This document shows, piece by piece, positions 5,656 to 11,731 of a DNA stretch of 11,731 nt. Position numbers and translations under genes: made by a program. Location of the stretch: positions 1 through 11,731 of the forward strand of contig CALUBX010000140.1 of assembly GCA_943914405.1 (NCBI GenBank). Reading direction: 5' to 3'. The stretch comes from an uncultured Hyphomicrobiales bacterium. Lineage in GTDB: Bacteria; Pseudomonadota; Alphaproteobacteria; Rhizobiales; Rhizobiaceae. Every line of letters begins with the position of its first letter. The first letter of the stretch is position 1. A model generated the notes under the pieces. The model had not been told where the DNA came from, ran no database searches, and saw only the letters and a list, made by a program, of their open reading frames with translations.

Positions 5656-7579
5656 CCGTATCGGGCCGAAGCACCAAGTTGCCTCCAATCAAGTTCGGAA
5701 GAAGTCTACGAATGTACTGCCATTCGCACCGTCCAAAGAAAATGATGCTGTCGTAGTTACGTCCAGCTATCGCGGGAAGTCACCCGCGCAAAGATGCACC
5801 TTTGATTTCAGGAGCTTCATAGAATGCCCAATGATCTTCAATTATCAGGACAGTATATTCGATTTCATTTTGAGAGGACGCTCGCGTGCTAGTCTTGACG
5901 TGCTTCGAAAGGGTTTAACTCTGGTTGCTAGCTACTTCGAATGGCTATCCAACCACCACGGGATCAACGTTAGGCAGGCATCAGATATCGATCTTAACGT
6001 TACAACTTATGTGTTGCTTTTTCTCAAACAGCGAGCTGGAAACTACCATAAGTTGAACTTCTTTCGACGTTTCTTCAGAGCCGTTGGCGTTGCGGAACAG
6101 GACATCCCGTTGAATACCTTCATCAGCACCGCCGCAGCACCCAGCAATCTGATCTCCATTGATCAAACAGTGCGTATGTATCTCCACTTCAAGAAGGAGG
6201 CGATGATCGTCATCGACCGGATGGCCGAGTACGCTTATCACTGTTCATCAGGTCACGACCCACGGCTTAATCAGGGAGGAAAGTGGGGAGATTGGCGCGT
6301 GTTGGCGAATCGCCTTTTTGTCCTTCAAAACGTTATTGGGACAGAAATTAAGCCTGTCGTAAGCAATCGGAGCAAGGGGCTCAGGGACGCGTTAGCTGGT
6401 CTCGAAAATTATCCTGGCGCTATGACCTTGCGTTCTGACGGCGAGCATAGGCGGAAAAAAGGACTGAGGGGCCATCTGGCGTATCTATACCCGAGCGTGA
6501 GGGACCTGCTTCCTTTTGTGTGTCTGCTCCTGATCAAGACAAGGTTCAATCTGAGCGTGATTCTCGGCCTTCGTTTGGGAAGGTACGTGTTTCGACCCTT
6601 GGCTCTGAAGTTTGGGAAGTCAGACAGCACAGTTCAGTTCTCCGCCCAGAAATTCCGGTCGATAAATGAAGTCGGTCACGAGCCAAGTTTTGTCCACGCG
6701 CTATCGTTGACTAAACCGTACGCGCATCCATTCCAGCTCATCAATTTCCTGGAGAAGCTCACCGCGCCCCTTCGTGATGAGCTGAGACGCACCATAGTAG
6801 AACTTAAAGGCAAGACACATAAATCTGCAAAAGAAGAGGCTTATCTAGCCAAGCTCTCTGCAATCAAAGACGACCTCTTCCTTTACTATGCTCAGGGCGA
6901 AATAAACTCGTTAGTGACGTACGCAGAAACGGGTGATAAACCTTCAATATACCACGAGTCGCTAAAAGGACTAAGCTTTCCGACATCTCTCGCGGCGTTG
7001 CGTAACTCCGCATTAGCGTACGCATCGACTTTTTCAGGGACTTCCCAAAGCATTGTGAGTCTTTTGGGAGACCACAAAAACAGCAGGACGGCGAAGAACT
7101 ACCAGAACCGCAAGCAATTGCACGCGCGTTGGGACGCGCTGTTCATCGAGGTTTTCGAACTCTCGATATCTCTCATCAGCGCACGAATTTTTTCGAAAAA
7201 ACATCTTCGGGCACTGTTGAAGAGCCAGGGCCTTTCGCCGAAAGAGGTAGATGCAGTTATGACTGCCGGGCATTTGACCCGGTGGGGCAACCGATGCTCT
7301 GACCCTACAGACCCACCACCTGGTTTCGATGTGGGTACAAAGCCTGGTGGCTACTGCGTCGGACAATCTTGTATCGATGGTTGCCCACGTGCGCGATGGT
7401 TTCCCGATGCCTTTGAGGTTGCCGCAACCCGTCGTAGGGAACTGCTTGATCGGGTCCGCGAAGTGGGATTTGCCGCGTCATCAGCAAGCGTGATCCACCA
7501 CAGGATCGAGCGTTTAGAACGGATCATGTCGGCGATACTCGAATTGCGGGGGCGAGTTGATGGCGCAGTTTCCAGCTAG
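5639..7579 (+). CDS. Recombinase-like protein 2, degenerate active site (TnpB-like position)
   Basis: A 646-aa protein with a long N-terminal helical region (about 55-200), a recombinase-like C-terminal fold (about 285-500) and a Cys-containing tail. Aligning by eye, the box I region reads IKTRFNLSVILGL, with Asn304 where the catalytic Arg is expected. The HxxR region reads SLAALRNSALAY, so the His position is Ala452 while Arg455 remains. LLGDHKNSRTAKNY keeps a Tyr at 488. The tail has GYCVGQSCIDGCPRARW (571-587), resembling a metal-binding knuckle. I chose the ATG at 5639 because GAGGTGG sits 6 nt before it; the frame is open further upstream but only inside the preceding gene. It overlaps the first recombinase by 17 nt. 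A structural or regulatory partner role is inferred. Confidence 0.78.
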   Translation: MPHRGSRIGPKHQVASNQVRKKSTNVLPFAPSKENDAVVVTSSYRGKSPAQRCTFDFRSFIECPMIFNYQDSIFDFILRGRSRASLDVLRKGLTLVASYFEWLSNHHGINVRQASDIDLNVTTYVLLFLKQRAGNYHKLNFFRRFFRAVGVAEQDIPLNTFISTAAAPSNLISIDQTVRMYLHFKKEAMIVIDRMAEYAYHCSSGHDPRLNQGGKWGDWRVLANRLFVLQNVIGTEIKPVVSNRSKGLRDALAGLENYPGAMTLRSDGEHRRKKGLRGHLAYLYPSVRDLLPFVCLLLIKTRFNLSVILGLRLGRYVFRPLALKFGKSDSTVQFSAQKFRSINEVGHEPSFVHALSLTKPYAHPFQLINFLEKLTAPLRDELRRTIVELKGKTHKSAKEEAYLAKLSAIKDDLFLYYAQGEINSLVTYAETGDKPSIYHESLKGLSFPTSLAALRNSALAYASTFSGTSQSIVSLLGDHKNSRTAKNYQNRKQLHARWDALFIEVFELSISLISARIFSKKHLRALLKSQGLSPKEVDAVMTAGHLTRWGNRCSDPTDPPPGFDVGTKPGGYCVGQSCIDGCPRARWFPDAFEVAATRRRELLDRVREVGFAASSASVIHHRIERLERIMSAILELRGRVDGAVSS

Positions 7580-9383
7580 CCTGATCGACGACGAATCTGA
7601 TTATCGCGCATGGATCGCTGTGCAACGGGTTCAAAATCTTCGACCTCCGTATCCACCCGACTTTCAAGTTACGCCCCTGTCAAGGTTCGAGGACCCGTGG
7701 TGGGATTACCCTCCCGAGTGGCTTCCGGCAGGTCATCGATCCAAACCCCGCATCGACTTCGGCACCAACCGGGCAGTGGCAGACGGCAATAGATTTGCGC
7801 TGTCCGCAGCAACACACCCGCTTCTCATACAGCAACTCAAGGAAGTTCTAGTTGCGATGATCTATTTTCGCAATTTGCTGCCGGGGCGGATCGATGCGGC
7901 CAAACCTCTTACCATCATGAGAGATGCGATGCGCCTCTCACAACTGTTCACGAATTTTGCTGCGGCAGGCGTAACAACACTTCGCGAACTGACCCAAAAT
8001 CGCTTGAGCGAAGCGTTCGGTACGCTACCTATCGAACCTAAAGCACATTTGCTGATGATCGGGCACCTCAGGGATATAATACTACTATCAGAGCGCGGCC
8101 TGATATCGGATGCCCTAGTCGTCCCAGATGCGTCTATTGAGATACGTGAGGTTGCAGAAGACACGACACGAGCTTCGGGCGCACAGTCTTTGAATGAGAA
8201 TGATACAAGCTTTCTGCTGGATCACTCTCGCACTTATATCGAAATGGCATCGATCATCGCGCTGAAAATTAAGATGTATCGCAAGGGTAACCTCACAGCC
8301 GCTCAACTCTTATCTTGGGCCGACGTCCACCTGCCAGTTGTCGAAGGTTTACGTGAAAGCGCTATAGCTTACCAGCTTGACTGGCTAGTTAAGGTTTCTG
8401 CTTACAACCTCATCGTATTTCACCTTGGTTCAAGAGCATCAGAGGCTCTTTCGCTTAATGGAGATTCGATCTCCTCTATCGATGAAAACAAATCGGGCCA
8501 TCGCGCTCGGATCACACTCACGATTTTCAAGGGGTCAAAGCGCGGAAGAAAAAGAACGTATGTTGTTCATCCTTACCTTCTGCGAGTGAAAGCAGCGCTA
8601 CACGAAATGGCGGTTGCGTTCGGCAGGGGAGCGGCTGGCATCGTTTTTTCCAAGAGAGATCAAAGTCAAGAAATTTGCACAAATAATCTGAACGCTAAAA
8701 TCCGGAAATACGTGAAGATGCATGGCAGGATAATTGACATGTCCAGTCACAGCTGGCGCTTCACACTTACCGACATTGTAACTCAAGCGGCCGATACTCC
8801 ATTTGCTGCGATCCAGTATCAGCTGGGCCACGAATACGTGTCCGATGCTATCAGTTACGGCTTTCACGGCCCGAGCGGTTCTGACCTTCGAAGATCAGGA
8901 ATCGAAGGTGCAGCACGTAGCATTGATGACTTCGTCGACAAATGTTTCGGAGCTGCGGCAATTGGCGGTCTTCAAGGAAATATGATCGCTTCCTCAATAG
9001 AAGCTGGGGCTAAAGCTGACGAGATTAAGAGCCAAATGAGACAGTTCGGGCTCTTTCCTCTAACGCTGGGCAAGGACCGTTTCTGTCTAAAACAAGCCCA
9101 TGCTAGAGGTGCTTGCTCAATGGCGACTGGGGACGACCTGCCAGAGATCGAGCATTGCCGTGCGGATTGTCAGTTCCAGGCTCAATTACATTCAAACCTT
9201 CTTGAGTGGGAAGATTTCTTACATCACGCGGAAGAATTCTATGCGGCACGAGACGTCTCGTTCCACGATAAGATTCGAAAATCTGATGAACTTCTGCAGC
9301 ACACGCGAGCCTGGCCGCAGCTGCGGCAGAAGCTTGACGACTTGCTTTCTGCTAAACCGACGTTGAAAAGATGGTTTTTCTGA
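7560..9383 (+). CDS. Tyrosine recombinase/integrase 3 (catalytic set complete) with Cys-rich tail
   Basis: A 607-aa recombinase. A helical N-terminal half (about 80-270) precedes the catalytic domain: Arg292 (HLGSRASEALSL), Lys324 (TIFKGSKRGRKR), His397 and Arg400 (SSHSWRFT), His424 (QLGHEYVSDA) and nucleophile Tyr433 (ISYG). The C-terminal ~110 residues hold Cys509, Cys519, Cys533 and Cys537 (FCLKQ, GACS, HCRADCQF), spaced like a zinc-binding site, followed by helices. Such tails are familiar from Tn554 TnpB-type recombinases. The ATG at 7560 follows GGGGGCGAG; a TTG three bases earlier is a less likely start. It overlaps the preceding gene by 20 nt and is followed after 1 nt by the small fourth gene. 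With two catalytically intact enzymes and one degenerate, a heteromeric strand-exchange complex is likely (inference). Confidence 0.87.
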   Translation: MAQFPASLIDDESDYRAWIAVQRVQNLRPPYPPDFQVTPLSRFEDPWWDYPPEWLPAGHRSKPRIDFGTNRAVADGNRFALSAATHPLLIQQLKEVLVAMIYFRNLLPGRIDAAKPLTIMRDAMRLSQLFTNFAAAGVTTLRELTQNRLSEAFGTLPIEPKAHLLMIGHLRDIILLSERGLISDALVVPDASIEIREVAEDTTRASGAQSLNENDTSFLLDHSRTYIEMASIIALKIKMYRKGNLTAAQLLSWADVHLPVVEGLRESAIAYQLDWLVKVSAYNLIVFHLGSRASEALSLNGDSISSIDENKSGHRARITLTIFKGSKRGRKRTYVVHPYLLRVKAALHEMAVAFGRGAAGIVFSKRDQSQEICTNNLNAKIRKYVKMHGRIIDMSSHSWRFTLTDIVTQAADTPFAAIQYQLGHEYVSDAISYGFHGPSGSDLRRSGIEGAARSIDDFVDKCFGAAAIGGLQGNMIASSIEAGAKADEIKSQMRQFGLFPLTLGKDRFCLKQAHARGACSMATGDDLPEIEHCRADCQFQAQLHSNLLEWEDFLHHAEEFYAARDVSFHDKIRKSDELLQHTRAWPQLRQKLDDLLSAKPTLKRWFF

Positions 9384-9384
9384 A

Positions 9385-9852
9385 ATGGGTGCTAGAAATT
9401 CGCTGCCGCCTCAACTCGCTTTTAAAGCGAAAGCCCGGTCGGATTCTGCTCTGGCTAAGGTTCTCGCTCATCGAGAAACTTTAACGGCGGAATTCGAATC
9501 TGGAAAACTGAACGTAGAGGATGTTGAAGCGCTTGGGCTGGCAGAGTTTTGTCGTCAAGCGGGTGTCGGTGCAAACTTTCTCAACGGCGACAAATATCGC
9601 AACGACGTGAAGCTCGAAATTAAGAGCTTTTTAAAGAACTTAAAGAAGCTCACTAAGGCGTTATCAGTCCGCGAGACACAGGACTATGTCAGCGCAACGA
9701 TAGAAGATAATCTCGAAGTAAAGTTCAGTAGGCTCCGTGACCAGCTTCACGAGGCGAGACTATCCTTGCATGCAAAGAGGAAGGTGATCAGAGCACTCTC
9801 GTCGGGTAACCGTCCTGGTGTCGTGCCAATCTCCGACGACAAATCCTCCTGA
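9385..9852 (+). CDS. Small basic helical accessory protein of the recombinase operon
   Basis: A 155-aa protein rich in Lys and Arg. Residues 53-72 (AEFCRQAGVGANFLNGDKYR) look like a helix-turn-helix in which GVGANFL resembles the turn of a DNA-binding domain. Residues about 105-138 form a heptad-like charged helix (LEVKFSRLRDQLHEARLS) that could be a coiled coil. The ATG lies 1 nt after the stop of the third recombinase with only a weak ribosome binding site, so it is probably read by coupling. Size, position and layout match Tn554 TnpC, a small accessory factor that affects transposition efficiency or orientation. Homology to TnpC is not shown by sequence here. It closes the module; the next gene is on the opposite strand. 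Confidence 0.72.
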   Translation: MGARNSLPPQLAFKAKARSDSALAKVLAHRETLTAEFESGKLNVEDVEALGLAEFCRQAGVGANFLNGDKYRNDVKLEIKSFLKNLKKLTKALSVRETQDYVSATIEDNLEVKFSRLRDQLHEARLSLHAKRKVIRALSSGNRPGVVPISDDKSS

Positions 9853-9917
9853 TCTGATCGCGGTTTGCTCCGCTCTAGTAGTTGCTCCTTTGCCGTAGTT
9901 TGTTTCCAGAGGGACAG

Positions 9918-10403
9918 CTATTGCACGACCCGTAGGTAGACCCCCGCCTTACCTCCCTCGCTCTGAATTAGTTCGGCTCCCGCCGTCCGCAGTCCAGCGA
10001 CTATTCCTTCGAAAGCCGTAGTAGCTATAGACTTCGTATCCCCGCTTTCGAACCGACTGATCAAGCTTTGACCGACCCCTGCCCGCTGCGCTAACGTCGC
10101 TTGATTGATCCCCGCGAGAGCGCGGGCAGCTCGCAGATAAGCACGAGGCACTACACCGTCGCCCATTGTCATGTTCCAGCGAAGACCGGGACCGTCGCCT
10201 TCTGAAGCCTTCAAGAACTCGATTCCGTGGCTTTCGTAGAACCGGATAAGCTTGATGGTATCCGGATGGAGTGTGCGCTTCATGCCTCCAGCCTCCACCC
10301 GAAGGACAAGGCTTCGCGATACCTCCGCGTGGCGAGCGACTTCCGCTTGAGTCAAGTCAAGCAGTGATCGGGCAGCCCTGAAGGTTCCAGCATGAAGCTC
10401 CAT
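9918..10403 (-). CDS. XRE-family regulator with two tandem helix-turn-helix domains
   Basis: A 161-aa predicted cytoplasmic DNA-binding protein with a duplicated XRE domain. Copy one is at about 7-45 (FRAARSLLDLTQAEVARHAE then VSRSLVLRVEAG). Copy two is at about 89-122 (YLRAARALAGINQATLAQRA then GVGQSLISRFESG). The copies align over ~35 residues, including the TQAEVA/NQATLA and SRSLVLRVE/GQSLISRFE helices. I prefer the ATG at 10401-10403 because CGGAG lies just upstream; an upstream ATG (10476-10478) would add 25 residues with no recognisable domain. It is convergent with the recombinase operon and divergent from the DUF6634-like gene. It probably represses the shared promoter region and its own gene (inference). 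Confidence 0.85.
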   Translation of the reverse strand: MELHAGTFRAARSLLDLTQAEVARHAEVSRSLVLRVEAGGMKRTLHPDTIKLIRFYESHGIEFLKASEGDGPGLRWNMTMGDGVVPRAYLRAARALAGINQATLAQRAGVGQSLISRFESGDTKSIATTAFEGIVAGLRTAGAELIQSEGGKAGVYLRVVQ

Positions 10404-10433
10404 GACTCCGACAAACTGGCGGCGGCGTAAAAT

Positions 10434-10487
10434 GTCAACATTACGATTTGCTATGCGAACATGCGACTTAATATGCATTATGTTGAC
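10434..10487. promoter_or_regulatory. Inverted repeat in the divergent intergenic region, candidate operator/promoters
   Basis: GTCAACATTA (10434-10443) and TTATGTTGAC (10478-10487) are inverted copies matching at nine of ten positions, centred between the XRE gene and the DUF6634-like gene. Each copy contains a TTGAC core like a -35 box, and the two point outward, one toward each divergent gene. Matching -10 boxes are weak at the usual 16-18 nt spacing, so the promoter reading is uncertain. A paired operator for a dimeric or two-headed XRE regulator would fit the symmetry equally well. Confidence 0.4.
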
Positions 10488-10549
10488 TCTTTATGCAGTT
10501 ATGTGCTTCAACTGCCCCAAGGAAATTCAAGACGAATCGGAGCTGCAGG

Positions 10550-10837
10550 ATGTCAGTTGAATGGCTGGGAGAAGAACCGTTGTCGTTGATCCGTCGATTG
10601 AAGGCACTCACCTCCGATCTGGAGCGTCTCGCTGATAACAAAAAAATCTCGTTGTCAGAGGCTCCTGTGACAATCGAGGACTGGACCATCACACGCCGAG
10701 CCGTGCCATGTTTGTTTGGGCGGATGGTAGGCCACCCCACCATTGCGAATGACAGCCCCGGCATCACGAGCGAGCTGTTTTACTTCGACGAGAAGGTTGG
10801 CCTCGCTCGGTCTTTCAATCGCTGGTACAGGCTTTAG
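10550..10837 (+). CDS. Small conserved protein, DUF6634-like
   Basis: A 95-aa protein (MSVEWLGEEPLSLIRRL...). The pattern matches, from memory, a small family common on rhizobial plasmids and islands that I know as DUF6634. It has LIRRLKALTSDLERLAD near the start, then APVTIEDW, then RRAVPCLFGRMVGHPTI, and a C-terminal ARSFNRWYRL. Function is unknown. There is no signal peptide or membrane helix; an invariant-looking Cys-Leu-Phe-Gly and the terminal aromatic/basic motif are its only marks. I place the start at the ATG at 10550, with CGGAG and GCAGG just upstream; the frame is open earlier but those residues are not family-like. The AAA ATPase follows after 45 nt on the same strand, so the two are probably co-transcribed. 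Confidence 0.65.
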   Translation: MSVEWLGEEPLSLIRRLKALTSDLERLADNKKISLSEAPVTIEDWTITRRAVPCLFGRMVGHPTIANDSPGITSELFYFDEKVGLARSFNRWYRL

Positions 10838-10882
10838 GTCCTCGTCAGCCCTTAGACCTCTTTACAGAAATCGGGGTGCTGC

Positions 10883-11683
10883 ATGGCAAGCGTCTTCAGT
10901 GGCGATCTAGCTTCTACAATCGACAAACTTCGGCACGCGGCTCTCAAAGAGCGTGCAACTTCATCTCAAGCAGTCATCGCAGTGCAGCGAAAGTCAGCTC
11001 TGAGGGCGCTGCTGAAATCACCTCGACTCTTTATGTGCTACTGCGCTTTCATCCGCTTTTTTCGGGAGAACAGAACCGCATTCAGCAAACCGTCTTTCGT
11101 CATCATTGCCCAGACGCCAAGAAAATGGCGAGTGAACGACGTCGAGGCTGCGATAGAAATCGCGCTCCTCAAGGAGCATCAAGTTAAGGTCCTTCGCCAC
11201 GTTGAGGGACGTAACAAGAAGGGCGAATGGGCGATTGACCCGACCGATTATCTTGGGTTGGCGAAGCTGCTATTGCTCGTACCGGATGGCACGGAGATAC
11301 ATCCGGACTTTGAAATCGCGGCAACTAGTCGAGCCAGAATTGAACCTGGCTCAGCGCGGCATTTTCACGCTCTGGCCAAGCTGTTCAACTGCGGTGAAAT
11401 CTCAAGCCAGACGATGAAGACAATATGTGAGGAACCATCCGAGCGGATTGATGCGCTGTTCCGCATGGGGCATCCCGTTGAGGTCGCGGCTTCGAGACTG
11501 AAGCGGGAGACGCCAAAGCCGCCCCCACTTGATGTGATTCCACTGCACACCAACAAAGGCTTCGGCCCAGCGAGTGAGTGGGCCAAGCAACTTCAGCGAG
11601 ACCTGGCACAATGGAAGGAAGGTGAGCTTCCTTGGTCGGAAGTTGACAAGGGCATCCTGCTCTATGGGCCGCCGGGCTGTTGA
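10883..11683 (+). pseudogene. AAA-family ATPase, truncated within the Walker A motif
   Basis: The 266 visible residues are the N-terminal part of a larger AAA protein. A helical start (1-65) is followed by a region rich in Lys and Arg (70-135) and the segment ERIDALFRMGHPVEVAASRL (187-206). Then comes SEWAKQLQRDLAQWKEGELP with WSEVDKGILLYGPPGC, the usual lead-in to an AAA core. The Walker A should continue GPPGCGKT or GPPGTGKT, but the frame hits TGA immediately after GPPGC, exactly where the terminal repeats of an insertion sequence begin. The ATP-binding core is therefore missing from this frame and the protein is almost surely non-functional unless the rest is expressed separately. A GGGGTG ribosome binding site precedes the ATG. 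I recall similar proteins in Rhizobiales annotated as AAA or FtsH-like ATPases. Confidence 0.75.
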
Positions 11684-11731
11684 TTTGCGCTGAGAGCTGA
11701 CCCGGGATTTGCACTGAGAAGTGACCCGCTT
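11681..11731. mobile_element. End of an insertion sequence, probably IS21 family
   Basis: Two tandem 23-nt units, at 11682-11704 and 11706-11728, share 20 of 23 positions. Both read GATTTGC-N-CTGAGA-NN-TGACCCG. The boundary begins with TG, and multiple subterminal direct repeats at the ends are typical of IS21-family elements (istA/istB). The element interrupts the AAA ATPase gene. No transposase is visible because the window ends after 51 nt, so the family call rests on the repeats alone. Confidence 0.6.

Larger units (their letters stand above)
4234..9852 (+). mobile_element. Four-gene tyrosine-recombinase mobility module (Tn554-like layout)
   Basis: Three consecutive large tyrosine-recombinase-fold genes and one small gene share a strand with overlaps of 17 and 20 nt and a gap of 1 nt, so they are one translationally coupled operon. 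Several mobile families use such sets: Tn554 (tnpA, tnpB, tnpC), RIT elements (three integrases) and the gammaproteobacterial GMT islands. The protein sizes here (473, 646, 607, 155 aa) are larger than those of RIT integrases. They fit best an extended Tn554-like scheme with an extra catalytic recombinase. The range given is the gene module only. The true ends of the element are not established, and the right end is probably beyond the window. Confidence 0.6.

Noticed and set aside
9853..9917. Intrinsic terminator between the convergent recombinase operon and the XRE gene
   Set aside because: Only a weak GCGG/CCGC stem without a proper T-run is present.
1..11731. CRISPR array, tRNA or rRNA genes
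   Set aside because: No regularly spaced repeats and no tRNA T-arm/acceptor pattern or rRNA block were seen on either strand.

Overview
The window looks like alphaproteobacterial DNA, most likely from a rhizobium or agrobacterium (Rhizobiales). The evidence is a GC-rich thyA-folA core operon with rhizobial-looking proteins, and a small protein of a family I associate with Rhizobiales replicons. No species can be named from the sequence alone.

Positions 1-2742 are core chromosome, all on the minus strand and probably one transcript. In reading order they are an extended SDR (epimerase/dehydratase-like), thymidylate synthase (thyA), a TIR-like effector-type protein and dihydrofolate reductase (folA, cut by the window edge). 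The TIR gene overlaps thyA by an ATGA and its stop codon abuts the folA start. An immune-type NAD-cleaving fold is thus wired by translational coupling into the dTMP/folate operon.

Positions 2743-4233 have no intact conventional gene. This stretch holds a probable 3' remnant of a gene that once preceded the SDR gene, a group of strong hairpins (one with 16 paired positions), more decayed minus-strand coding sequence, and an AT-rich stretch. It ends with a 42-codon ORF carrying a strong ribosome binding site and a cluster of GC-rich hairpins just before the first recombinase. This is the transition from core genome to an acquired island.

Positions 4234-9852 form a tightly packed plus-strand operon. 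It has three large tyrosine-recombinase-fold proteins (473, 646 and 607 aa; the middle one seems to lack key catalytic residues) and a small basic helical protein (155 aa). Neighbouring reading frames overlap by about 17-20 nt or are 1 nt apart. The layout recalls Tn554-type tnpA-tnpB-tnpC modules and other multi-recombinase islands, and I read it as the mobility module of the island.

Positions 9853-11731 look like island cargo. They hold a two-HTH XRE regulator (minus strand), a divergent 95-aa DUF6634-like protein, and an AAA-family ATPase. The ATPase frame stops inside its Walker A motif, where a sequence with tandem 23-nt repeats begins. Those repeats look like the terminus of an IS21-family insertion sequence.
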